Of a stretch of DNA of 17,301 nt, positions 7,885 through 14,686 are shown one piece after another. The DNA is from an uncultured Lachnospiraceae bacterium (GTDB taxonomy: Bacteria; Bacillota; Clostridia; Lachnospirales; Lachnospiraceae). The stretch is from the NCBI GenBank assembly GCA_910586025.1, contig CAJUIO010000078.1:1-17301 (forward strand), written 5' to 3'. Positions within the stretch are counted from its first letter, which is position 1; every line of letters starts with the position of its first letter. Position numbers and translations under genes: made by a program. Under the pieces are notes generated by a model, which had not been told where the DNA came from, searched no databases, and saw only the letters and a program-made list of their open reading frames with translations.

Positions 7885-9342
7885 TTATAACATCTTCTTC
7901 ATCTCATCAGCCACAAACTGCACCTTCGTACCAACAATTACCTGAACGGATGTCTTGCTGGGCCTCATAACGCCTGCAACTCCTGCCGATTTGATCTTCT
8001 TCTCATCAACCTTCGTGTAATCCTTGATTTCCAGACGAAGTCTCGTCACGCAGTTGTCAAGTGATTTCACGTTTCCTTTTCCTCCGAGACCTTCCAGGAT
8101 CACCTTTGCAACCTCTGTGAAGTTGTCGTTAGAAAGAACTACTCTCTTCTCAGCTTCCAGATCCTCGTCTTCTCTTCCGGGTGTCTTGAAATTAAACTTA
8201 ACAATAGCGAAACGGAACACTGCGTAATAAATCACGCCTACCACAACGCCTACCGGAATTAACAGCCAGGGATTCTGTGCCAGAGGTGTGAAGGAGCTGA
8301 GCACCATATCCACCGCACCGCCTGAGAAGGAGAAACCGGCCCTGATCGGAAGCGCAACCGTGATTCCCGCTGTAATACCTGCCAGCAGAGCATGAACAAG
8401 ATATAAGCCGGGAGCCAGGAACATGAATGCAAATTCAATGGGCTCCGTAACGCCTGTGAAGAAGGAACAGAATGCAGCCGAAGTAAGGAGGCCGTAAACT
8501 ATTTTTTTCTTCTCAGTCTTTGCCGTATGATACATAGCAAGGCAGGCTGCAGGAAGACCGAACATCATGAACGGGAAGAATCCTGTCATGTACATACCTG
8601 TCTGTCCGTAAACACCTGTGTTGCCCCAGAAATTACCAAGGTCGTTGATATCCGCAACGTCAAACCAGAATACGGAGTTGAGCGCATGGTGCAGACCAAA
8701 CGGGATAAGCAGTCTGTTGAAGAATGCGTAAATACCTGCTCCAAGAGCGCCAACGCTGGAAATACCCTTTCCAAGAGCTACCAGAGCGCCGTAAACGATA
8801 GGCCAGATTACAAACAGAACCGCTGATGCCACGATCGAGCATATTGCAGTAACGATTGCAACCGCGCGCTTGCCGCTGAAGAAGGAAAGTGCGTCGGGAA
8901 GCTTGGTTCCCTTGAACTTGTTATAGCATCCGGCACCGATCAGACCTGCCACGATACCAATAAACTGGTTGTTGATCTTACCAAACGCAGCATGTGCGTC
9001 CTTGCCGGTAAGTCCCGCCACCGTACCGCTGCTGAGCAGAGTGGTGATCATCAGGAAAGATACAAGACCCGCAAGACCCGCCGTACCGTCGCTGTCATCA
9101 GCCATACCAACCGCTACGCCGATAGCGAACAGCCAGGGCATGTTGTCAATCAGAGCGCCGCCGGCCTTGATCAGGAACAGACCGATCGTGTAAAGGAATC
9201 CGCCTGCCGTAAAGCCTGCCACTTCACCAGCCATTGCCGCAGGAGCCAGAATATATCCAACACCCATTAAGATACCGCACACCGGAAGACAGGCAACCGG
9301 AAGCATCAATGACTTACCAATTCGTTGCAAAAATTTCATCAT
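7885..9342 (-). CDS. nagE: PTS GlcNAc-specific EIICB component (NagE-like)
   Basis: This membrane permease imports GlcNAc and phosphorylates it at C6. The 485 residues carry IIC (about 1-385, many hydrophobic helices) then IIB (about 405-485). IIC marks are KLPDALSFFSGKRAVAI, RLLIPFGLHHALN (about 210-222) and FFTGVTEPIEFAF (about 294-306), with the linker FKTPGRED. These match E. coli NagE closely, favouring GlcNAc over glucose, as do nagB and nagA downstream. The IIB phospho-cysteine is C431 in LDNCVTRLR. E. coli NagE carries a fused IIA; here IIA is a separate gene upstream. Start: two adjacent ATGs (MMKF) after AAGGGGG. EIIB or EIIA phosphorylation state probably signals substrate to the upstream antiterminator, by analogy with BglG/LicT systems. 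Confidence 0.93.
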   Translation of the reverse strand: MMKFLQRIGKSLMLPVACLPVCGILMGVGYILAPAAMAGEVAGFTAGGFLYTIGLFLIKAGGALIDNMPWLFAIGVAVGMADDSDGTAGLAGLVSFLMITTLLSSGTVAGLTGKDAHAAFGKINNQFIGIVAGLIGAGCYNKFKGTKLPDALSFFSGKRAVAIVTAICSIVASAVLFVIWPIVYGALVALGKGISSVGALGAGIYAFFNRLLIPFGLHHALNSVFWFDVADINDLGNFWGNTGVYGQTGMYMTGFFPFMMFGLPAACLAMYHTAKTEKKKIVYGLLTSAAFCSFFTGVTEPIEFAFMFLAPGLYLVHALLAGITAGITVALPIRAGFSFSGGAVDMVLSSFTPLAQNPWLLIPVGVVVGVIYYAVFRFAIVKFNFKTPGREDEDLEAEKRVVLSNDNFTEVAKVILEGLGGKGNVKSLDNCVTRLRLEIKDYTKVDEKKIKSAGVAGVMRPSKTSVQVIVGTKVQFVADEMKKML

Positions 9343-9371
9343 AAATTTATACCCCCTTGTTATGATTTGCC

Positions 9372-9430
9372 AGCTCCGCCCTAGCCACGGAGCTAAAACA
9401 TTTCTTTATATTCTATGGGCACCCGCCCAT
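9372..9430 (-). other. Two intergenic hairpins between EIIA and EIICB
   Basis: The 102-base gap between the two PTS genes holds two short inverted repeats: ATGGGC...GCCCAT (9415-9430, 6-bp stem, 4-base loop) and AGCTCCG...CGGAGCT (9372-9394, 7-bp stem, 9-base loop). Neither is followed by a T-run, so they are unlikely terminators. They may be mRNA processing or stability elements; no activity can be read from sequence. Confidence 0.5.
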
Positions 9431-9444
9431 GAACATCGTAGTAA

Positions 9445-9933
9445 TTATTTCTTTAGTGTAACGATATAATCTCCCCTTCCGACCTGTGCCGGAGCCTCCG
9501 GCTCGATGGAAGAGAAATCATCCGAATTGCAGATGATCACGGGAGTTATAATGTCATAGCCCTCTTCTTTGATTTTTTCCAGATCGGCCTCAATCAGCAC
9601 ATCTCCCGCTTTTACCTTTTTTCCTTCCTCGGTTCGGATGGTAAAGTGCTTTCCGTCAAGCTTCACCGTATCAAGCCCTATGTGAATCAGCACCTCCACG
9701 CCTTCCTCCGTAGTAACCGCCGCCGCATGACCCGTGGGGAACACCGTGGTGACAGTTCCGTCCGCCGGCGCACAGAACTTCCCGTCTGACGGAATTACCG
9801 CTACGCCCTTTCCCAGAATCTCCTCACTGAAAGTGGGGTCGCTCACCTCCTTGATGCTGACAAGCTTCCCGTCCGTGGGAGATACCAACCGAATTCCGTC
9901 GTTCTTACCGAACAGACCCTGAAATAGTTTCAT
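9445..9933 (-). CDS. PTS EIIA component, glucose (Crr) family
   Basis: This 162-residue cytosolic protein passes phosphate from HPr to the EIIB domain. It shows the Crr-family pattern: VSPTDGKLVSIKEV, VAVIPSDGKFCAPADGTV, the first histidine in FPTGHAAAV (H69) and the phosphorylated histidine in VLIHIGLDTVKLDGKHF (H84). The lone-domain form complements the downstream EIICB, which lacks its own IIA. It starts 15 bases after the antiterminator gene, so the two are co-transcribed. Because it is Crr-like it may also serve other PTS permeases; that is inference. Confidence 0.95.
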   Translation of the reverse strand: MKLFQGLFGKNDGIRLVSPTDGKLVSIKEVSDPTFSEEILGKGVAVIPSDGKFCAPADGTVTTVFPTGHAAAVTTEEGVEVLIHIGLDTVKLDGKHFTIRTEEGKKVKAGDVLIEADLEKIKEEGYDIITPVIICNSDDFSSIEPEAPAQVGRGDYIVTLKK

Positions 9934-9948
9934 ACTGCCTTCTCCTTT

Positions 9949-10788
9949 CTATCGCGCATACAAATCATTCACTCTCTTAACATTCAGAACAAGGTAAAGC
10001 TTCTCCTCCTCAGTCATGAAGCACTGATACCTCTCTTCAATATACCGGTTCACCCTGTCGATTAGTATATATTCCTCAGGATAATTTTTCTTCACAAACT
10101 GATGCAGAAGCATATCCTCCCTTCCCCTGAGGGGTTCCTCCGACACCAGTCTCTTCGCAAGATACTTGATATTTGCAATCAGAACGTCTCTCGGATATTC
10201 CGATTTCTCGGACAGTCCTACCTTCTCTTCGATAATCTCCATCATCTCCCTCATCATTTTCGTGATGACGAAGGTGGTGCTGATCGCCGAATTCATCTCC
10301 GCATTTACAATATGAAGCGCAATGGATGCCGCCTCGTCCTCGGGCAGGCGGCAGCCGGTCTGATTCTCGATCAGATACAGCGCATGCTTGCCGACCAGAT
10401 ATTCATTGGGATAAAAAAGCTTGATCTCATCATGAAGGGCGTTGCTGAACACCATACCCTTGCGCTGCCTCTCCACTGCAAAATTTATATGGTCCGTCAG
10501 TCCAAGATAACTGTTGGAATTCAGTTCAAAGCCCAGCGTTTCCTTGGCATAAGACAGAATCTCATTAGAAAGTCTTATAAATTCTATGGGGAGCGATGCC
10601 AGCAGATTTTTAAAATACTCTGTATCATCAATGTTTTCCAGCCGGAAAATCTTCTCGATTCTGCCCTCCTCCACCTCGCCTCCGGCCCTCTGGCCGAACC
10701 CGATTCCCTTTCCCATAGCTACCAGTTCAATACCCTTATCATCTCTCGTCGATATGATATTGTTATTAATTATTTTCTCGATACGCAA
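9949..10788 (-). CDS. BglG/LicT-family transcription antiterminator
   Basis: This RNA-binding antiterminator should stop the overlapping terminator in its own leader. The 279 residues match LicT (277). An N-terminal CAT RNA-binding domain (MRIEKIINNNIIST, about 1-56) precedes PRD1 and PRD2. PRD1 keeps both conserved histidines, H100 (GLTDHINFAVERQ) and H159 (SIALHIVNAEM), normally phosphorylated by the cognate EII to switch the protein off. In PRD2 both positions are Asn: N206 (IANIKYLAKRL, usually THLKF) and N269 (LYLVLNVKRV, usually LTLHIKRV). The start is TTG, with GGAG eight bases upstream; the CAT domain begins exactly there and no ATG precedes it. It lies first in the operon before EIIA and EIICB, so GlcNAc is the likely signal. 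Family call is very firm. Confidence 0.95.
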   Translation of the reverse strand: MRIEKIINNNIISTRDDKGIELVAMGKGIGFGQRAGGEVEEGRIEKIFRLENIDDTEYFKNLLASLPIEFIRLSNEILSYAKETLGFELNSNSYLGLTDHINFAVERQRKGMVFSNALHDEIKLFYPNEYLVGKHALYLIENQTGCRLPEDEAASIALHIVNAEMNSAISTTFVITKMMREMMEIIEEKVGLSEKSEYPRDVLIANIKYLAKRLVSEEPLRGREDMLLHQFVKKNYPEEYILIDRVNRYIEERYQCFMTEEEKLYLVLNVKRVNDLYAR

Positions 10789-10836
10789 CTTCTATTCTCC
10801 AAATCAGTAAAACACAACAAACAAAATTTTTTGAAT

Positions 10837-10910
10837 AAAAAAACCAAACTCTACAAATCAATCACCGCAAATTATCTCATCCGTCTGATCAATTTGTAAA
10901 ATCTGGTTTT
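10837..10910 (-). terminator. Leader terminator controlled by antitermination
   Basis: On the minus strand, arms at 10886-10910 and 10840-10864 pair over about 25 bp counting several G-U pairs, ending in TTTTTTT (complement 10837-10843). The 5' arm starts with AAAACC, which is also the 3' end of the RAT at 10905-10933, so the two structures are mutually exclusive. This is the classic BglG/LicT switch: without active antiterminator, transcription stops before the antiterminator, EIIA and EIICB genes. Confidence 0.9.
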
Positions 10911-10933
10911 GCCTGCCTGCGCAGTAACAATCC
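10905..10933 (-). promoter_or_regulatory. Ribonucleic antiterminator (RAT), BglG/LicT type
   Basis: The 29-base minus-strand element reads GGATTGTTACTG, then GCGCA, then GGCAGGCAAAACC. Its two conserved halves, GGATTGTTACTG and GCAGGCAAAACC, match the well-known bgl/lic/sac RAT consensus recognised by CAT domains. It begins about 28 bases after the predicted transcription start and overlaps the terminator by AAAACC. The first gene of the transcript encodes the matching antiterminator, so autoregulation is expected. Confidence 0.93.
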
Positions 10934-10967
10934 AATTAGATAACTAATGAATTTCTTAATTACATTC

Positions 10968-10996
10968 ATTATAGCAACTTGCACAATGTTAGTCAA
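10968..10996 (-). promoter_or_regulatory. Strong promoter of the GlcNAc PTS operon
   Basis: On the minus strand TTGACT (10991-10996) and a perfect TATAAT (10968-10973) are separated by 17 bases. Transcription should start near 10961, upstream of the RAT. A 13-base A/T palindrome (GAAAAT-x-ATTTTC, 11001-11013) lies just upstream of the -35 and could be an UP-like element or an operator. Confidence 0.88.
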
Positions 10997-11013
10997 GTGG
11001 GAAAATAATTTTC

Positions 11014-11111
11014 TCTGCAATCCCATTACTGTTCCGTAGTGTCCGGTCCGTTTTTTTATGCACATTGTCATTCTTGCTCCGGCCGCGCCATGTCATTGCT
11101 TTTCTACACAC
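11014..11111. other. Intergenic stretch with no supported feature
   Basis: Between the tRNA terminator and the palindrome upstream of the PTS promoter I see no gene, RNA or clear regulatory motif on either strand. The whole gene-free region 10789-11150 is otherwise accounted for by the antiterminator ribosome site, the leader switch, the promoter and the tRNA terminator. Confidence 0.5.
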
Positions 11112-11144
11112 AAAAAGGTTTTCCAGCTTCTGCTGGAAAACCTT
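11112..11144 (-). terminator. Intrinsic terminator after tRNA-Leu
   Basis: A perfect 13-bp stem (AAGGTTTTCCAGC on the minus strand, 4-base loop AGAA, then its complement) runs directly into TTTTTG. It starts six bases after the mature tRNA 3' end, so it should end the tRNA transcript and insulate the downstream PTS promoter. Confidence 0.92.
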
Positions 11145-11150
11145 CTCAGA

Positions 11151-11233
11151 TGCCGGCGATGGGACTTGAACCCATACGTGGTTGCCCACAACAGATTTTG
11201 AGTCTGCCTCGTCTGCCATTCCGACACGCCGGC
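11151..11233 (-). tRNA. tRNA-Leu, anticodon CAA
   Basis: The 83-base minus-strand gene folds as a class II tRNA. The acceptor arms GCCGGCG and CGCCGGC pair perfectly, with discriminator A at 11151. The anticodon stem GCAGA/TCTGT encloses loop CTCAAAA with anticodon CAA at 11198-11200, reading UUG Leu codons. A long variable arm (GTGGGCAACCAC) and the T-arm ATGGG-TTCAAGT-CCCAT follow. The 3' CCA is not encoded and must be added by nucleotidyltransferase. It has its own promoter and terminator and stands alone between lysA and the GlcNAc operon. Confidence 0.96.
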
Positions 11234-11247
11234 TAAAAGCTTAGCAC

Positions 11248-11282
11248 AACAACCGAATATTACTATAACATATTCGGCTGTT
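11248..11282. repeat. 13-bp inverted repeat around the tRNA -10 box
   Basis: Arms at 11248-11260 (AACAACCGAATAT) and 11270-11282 (ATATTCGGCTGTT) are complementary apart from one pair, which is a G-U pair in minus-strand RNA. The 9-base spacer contains the entire -10 hexamer of the tRNA-Leu promoter. It may be the terminator of the lysA operon (it starts 20 bases after the lysA stop but has no T-run) or an operator. Confidence 0.6.
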
Positions 11283-11290
11283 ATTGACAA
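11262..11290 (-). promoter_or_regulatory. Promoter of tRNA-Leu
   Basis: TTGTCA (-35, 11285-11290) and TATAGT (-10, 11262-11267) on the minus strand are 17 bases apart, each one mismatch from consensus. Transcription would start near 11255, about 22 bases before the mature tRNA 5' end. Confidence 0.8.
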
Positions 11291-11301
11291 GCACTTTTTT
11301 A

Positions 11302-12576
11302 TCAGGCCTTTTCCAGCCTGTTATAAACGGGAAGACAGTCAAAGGTGGAAAAATAGTCTCTGGGTGTCTCCGCCCTCCGGATCATCTCCACCGCCCCGTC
11401 CTCCTTAAGCAAAAGCTCCGCGGACTTCAGCTTTCCGTTATAGTTGTATCCCATGGCATAGCCGTGGGCACCCGTATCATGAATCACCAGATAGTCACCA
11501 ATCTCTATCTCCGGCAGCATCCTGTCTATGGCAAACTTATCATTATTCTCGCAAAGAGAGCCCGTAACGTCATACTTATGGTTACACAAAGCGTCCTCCT
11601 TTCCGAGCACGGTGATGTGATGATATGCCCCATACATGGCAGGACGCATGAGATTCACCGCACAGGCATCCACACCAATATACTCCTTGTGCGTGTGCTT
11701 CTCGTGAATAGCCTTTGTCACAAGCTGGCCGTAGGGTCCCATCATAAAGCGTCCCATCTCCGTATAGATGGCTACGTCCCCCATTCCTTCCGGTACGAGC
11801 ACCTCCTCATACGCCCTGCGCACACCCTCCCCGATCAGGCGGATATCATTGGGCTCCGTGTCAGGCTCATAGGGAATCCCCACTCCTCCCGAGAGATTGA
11901 TAAAGCGGATCTCGGCTCCGGTCTCCCTTTTCAGGCACACGGCAAGCTCAAAAAGCTGTCCTGCAAGAACGGGATAATACTCATTGCTCACGGTGTTGCT
12001 CGCAAGAAAAGCGTGAATCCCGAAATTCTTTACCCCCTTTTCCTTCAGAATCCGGAATCCCTCAAACATCTGCTCCGTGGTAAATCCGTACTTGGCATCT
12101 CCCGGGTTATCCATGATGCCGTTGCTCATCTTAAAAACCCCGCCGGGATTGTACCGGCAGCTCATGGTCTCCGGAAGCCTGCCCAGGATATCCTCCACAA
12201 AGTCGATATGCGTGATGTCGTCCAGATTGATAATAGCACCGATTTCGGCCGCATAGGCATACTCCTCCGCCGGCGTATTGTTGGAGGAAAACATAATATC
12301 CTCCCCCCGCATACCGATCGCCTTGGCCAGCATGAGCTCTGTCATGGACGAGCAGTCACAGCCGCAGCCATATTCTCCCAGCATCTCGATCAGACAGGGA
12401 TTGGGATTGGCCTTCACCGCAAAATACTCCTTAAAACCAGGATTCCAGGCAAAAGCCTCCTTCACGGCCCTGGCATTTTCACGGATTCCCTTTTCGTCAT
12501 ATATATGAAAGGGGGTTGGATATATTTTTGCAATTTCCATTGCCTTTTCTTTTGTGATAAAGGATTTCTTATTCAT
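11302..12576 (-). CDS. lysA: Diaminopimelate decarboxylase-like PLP enzyme
   Basis: LysA decarboxylates meso-diaminopimelate to L-lysine, the final step of lysine synthesis. The 424 residues follow the fold-type III PLP decarboxylase plan: YFAVKANPNP with the PLP lysine K55 (alanine-racemase-like barrel), NLSGGVGIP (phosphate-binding glycines), LMRPAMYGAYH, then the C-terminal sheet domain. Several signature motifs differ from textbook LysA: CENND (342-346) for CESGD, TEMGRFM for EPGR, GIHAFLASN for the HxGSQ stretch, and TGAHGYAM for GAYG. The protein therefore belongs to a divergent LysA subgroup; DAP is still the likeliest substrate, but another diamino acid cannot be excluded. It starts ATG after AAGGAG and lies 27 bases after ung as last gene of its operon. 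Confidence 0.82.
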   Translation of the reverse strand: MNKKSFITKEKAMEIAKIYPTPFHIYDEKGIRENARAVKEAFAWNPGFKEYFAVKANPNPCLIEMLGEYGCGCDCSSMTELMLAKAIGMRGEDIMFSSNNTPAEEYAYAAEIGAIINLDDITHIDFVEDILGRLPETMSCRYNPGGVFKMSNGIMDNPGDAKYGFTTEQMFEGFRILKEKGVKNFGIHAFLASNTVSNEYYPVLAGQLFELAVCLKRETGAEIRFINLSGGVGIPYEPDTEPNDIRLIGEGVRRAYEEVLVPEGMGDVAIYTEMGRFMMGPYGQLVTKAIHEKHTHKEYIGVDACAVNLMRPAMYGAYHHITVLGKEDALCNHKYDVTGSLCENNDKFAIDRMLPEIEIGDYLVIHDTGAHGYAMGYNYNGKLKSAELLLKEDGAVEMIRRAETPRDYFSTFDCLPVYNRLEKA

Positions 12577-12603
12577 GTCTCGTTTCTCCTTCTGTAATCC
12601 GCG

Positions 12604-13290
12604 TCAGTCAATATTTTCTATCTGCCAGTCTACAGGTTCCAGCCCGTTTCTCTCAAGAAAGGCGTTGGCCTGGCTGAAATGCCTGCATCCGAAAAAGCCT
12701 CTGCCCGCAGACAGCGGACTCGGATGAGGCGCCTTTAAAATCAGATGTCCGGGATTGGTGAGCATGGGGATCTTGCTCTGAGCAGGCCTTCCCCAAAGCA
12801 GATACACAACCGGCCTTTGCTGTGCGTTCACAGCCTCTATAACCGCATCGGTGAATTTCTCCCAGCCTCTTCCCTGATGGGAATTAGCCTGATGCGCCCG
12901 AACCGTGAGCACCGTATTCAGCATCAGAACTCCCTGGTCGGCCCATTTTTTGAGATAGCCGTTGTTGGGGATAAAGCACCCCAGATCCTCCTTTAACTCC
13001 TGATAAATATTCTGGAGGGAAGGCGGTATCTCCCGCTGATCCGGAAGCACCGAAAAACACAGCCCGTGAGCCTGGTGCGCATTGTGATAAGGATCCTGTC
13101 CCAGAATCAGCACCTTCACCTTACTGAGAGGCGTAAAGTGAAAGGCGTTAAAAATATCGTCCGAAGGAGGATAAACCACATGTGTGTTGTACTCCTTCAG
13201 AACAAACTGATACAGCTCTTTATAATATGGCTTGGAAAATTCGTCCTTCACGATATCCAGCCAGTCATTTGTGATCATTGCCATTGCCAT
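12604..13290 (-). CDS. ung: Uracil-DNA glycosylase, family 1
   Basis: Ung removes uracil from DNA and starts base excision repair. The 228 residues contain the water-activating loop LILGQDPYHNAHQAHGL (GQDPYH 64-69, catalytic D66), PPSLQNIYQEL, LMLNTVLTVRAHQANSH, LLWGRPAQ and the minor-groove loop APHPSPLSAGRGFFGCRHFS (HPSPLS 189-194). Three in-frame ATGs begin the gene (MAMAM). The AGAGG site is only two bases from the first ATG but eight from the second, at 13284, so that one is the likelier start. It lies 14 bases after hisF. Confidence 0.97.
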   Translation of the reverse strand: MAMAMITNDWLDIVKDEFSKPYYKELYQFVLKEYNTHVVYPPSDDIFNAFHFTPLSKVKVLILGQDPYHNAHQAHGLCFSVLPDQREIPPSLQNIYQELKEDLGCFIPNNGYLKKWADQGVLMLNTVLTVRAHQANSHQGRGWEKFTDAVIEAVNAQQRPVVYLLWGRPAQSKIPMLTNPGHLILKAPHPSPLSAGRGFFGCRHFSQANAFLERNGLEPVDWQIENID

Positions 13291-13304
13291 TACCTCTTTT
13301 GTCT

Positions 13305-14063
13305 CTAAAGCCTTACCGAAACACCCCGGCCTCTGAGATACTCCTTCACATCCGCAATTTCCAGCTCCCTGTAATGGAACAGAGACGCCGCAAGAGCCGC
13401 CTGTGCCTTTCCCTCTGCAAGCGCCTGGTAAAAGTGTTCCTTCGTCCCCGCTCCTCCGGATGCGATCACAGGAATAGAAACGCTCTCAGCCACCGCCCTC
13501 GTAAGCTCTATATCGTATCCGGCCTTTGTTCCGTCACAGTCCATACTGGTAAGCAGAATCTCACCGGCTCCCAGCCTCTCCGCCTTTACGGCCCATTCCA
13601 CCGCATCCATTCCCATATCCACTCTTCCGCCGTTTTTAAAAATATTATAGCCGCCATCCGGCCTCTTTTTCGCATCAATGGCGACTACGACACACTGACT
13701 TCCAAAACGCTCCGCAGCCTCGCTGATCAGGGCCGGATTCATGATAGCCGCCGAATTAACGGCTACCTTGTCCGCCCCCTCTCTCAAAATCATTCTGAAA
13801 TCATCCACGCTGCGGATCCCGCCTCCCACTGTAAACGGAATGAAAATCGTTTCCGCAACCTTTCTCACAAGCTCCGCCCTGATATCTCTCGCATCGGAGG
13901 ATGCCGTAATATCAAGAAACACCAGTTCGTCAGCTCCTGCTCTGTCATAGAGCTTTCCCACCTCAATAGGATCGCCCGCATCGCGCAGGTTTACAAAATT
14001 CGTCCCCTTAACCACTCTTCCCTTATTCACATCCAGACAGGGAATAATCCTTTTCGTATGCAT
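13305..14063 (-). CDS. hisF: Imidazole glycerol phosphate synthase, cyclase subunit HisF
   Basis: HisF forms the synthase with HisH: using ammonia from HisH it turns PRFAR into imidazole glycerol phosphate and AICAR, linking histidine and purine synthesis. The 252-residue barrel shows IIPCLDVNKGRVVKG with catalytic D11, VVVAIDAKK with catalytic D130, the phosphate-binding FTVGGGIRSVDDF and VIASGGAGTKEHF. Its GGGAGGAG ribosome site sits in the last codons of hisH, whose stop is three bases upstream, so translation is probably coupled and subunits made in equal amounts. No other his genes are in the window. Confidence 0.98.
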   Translation of the reverse strand: MHTKRIIPCLDVNKGRVVKGTNFVNLRDAGDPIEVGKLYDRAGADELVFLDITASSDARDIRAELVRKVAETIFIPFTVGGGIRSVDDFRMILREGADKVAVNSAAIMNPALISEAAERFGSQCVVVAIDAKKRPDGGYNIFKNGGRVDMGMDAVEWAVKAERLGAGEILLTSMDCDGTKAGYDIELTRAVAESVSIPVIASGGAGTKEHFYQALAEGKAQAALAASLFHYRELEIADVKEYLRGRGVSVRL

Positions 14064-14066
14064 CGG

Positions 14067-14684
14067 CTACTCCTCCCTGTTTATCGAAATAAAGTTCCTC
14101 AGGATCGCTAGTCCGATCTCCGAGCTCTTCTCCGGATGAAACTGGCAGGCAAAGACATTATCCTTCTCCACAGAGGCATGAATCAGCGCGCCGTACTGTG
14201 TCTGCGCGGTCACAATTTCCTTATCCGCCGCCTTCAGATAATAAGAATGAACAAAATATACATAGGAATTTTCCGGTATTCCCTCAAATAACCTTCCCCT
14301 GTTGGGATATGTAATGGAATTCCATCCAATATGCGGAACCTTCACCCCCGCATTATCCGGAATCCTCAGAATCTCTCCCTCCAAAATACCGAGGCCTTCT
14401 GCCCCCGGGCTCTCGTCACTCCTCTCAAAAAGAAGCTGCAGCCCAAGGCAGATCCCAAGAAACGGTGTTTTCTTCCGCACCGTTTCCCGGATCACATCCA
14501 CAAGCTCATATTCCCACAGCTTTTTCATGGCATCCCCAAAGGCTCCTACACCTGGCAGTATCACCCGGTCAGCCTCAAGGATCTCGCTTGCCTTTCCCGT
14601 AACCGTGGTTTCCTCTCCGAGCGCCAGAAGCGCTTTCTCCACGCTTCTGATATTCCCGGCATCATAGTCAATAATTGCGGTCAT
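14067..14684 (-). CDS. hisH: Imidazole glycerol phosphate synthase, glutaminase subunit HisH
   Basis: HisH is the class I glutamine amidotransferase that supplies ammonia to HisF. The 205 residues carry VILPGVGAFGDAM (oxyanion strand), the nucleophile in PFLGICLGLQLLF (C79) and CQFHPEKSSEIG with H183 and E185 completing the triad. VPHIGWNSI and YFVHSYYL are also typical. The start follows AAGGGGA, which overlaps the 3' end of the upstream gene; only two bases separate them, pointing to one transcript and possible coupling. Confidence 0.98.
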   Translation of the reverse strand: MTAIIDYDAGNIRSVEKALLALGEETTVTGKASEILEADRVILPGVGAFGDAMKKLWEYELVDVIRETVRKKTPFLGICLGLQLLFERSDESPGAEGLGILEGEILRIPDNAGVKVPHIGWNSITYPNRGRLFEGIPENSYVYFVHSYYLKAADKEIVTAQTQYGALIHASVEKDNVFACQFHPEKSSEIGLAILRNFISINREE

Positions 14685-14686
14685 GT

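Noticed and set aside
10989..11290. Short minus-strand open frames across the tRNA and its promoter
   Set aside because: They overlap the tRNA-Leu gene, its terminator and the PTS promoter, and lack recognisable protein features.
11284..12597. 437-codon plus-strand open frame
   Set aside because: It lies antisense to the whole lysA gene, has no family motif and shows a composition expected of a complementary-strand shadow.
12577..12603. Lysine riboswitch or T-box ahead of lysA
   Set aside because: The gap to ung is only 27 bases and is filled by the ribosome binding site.
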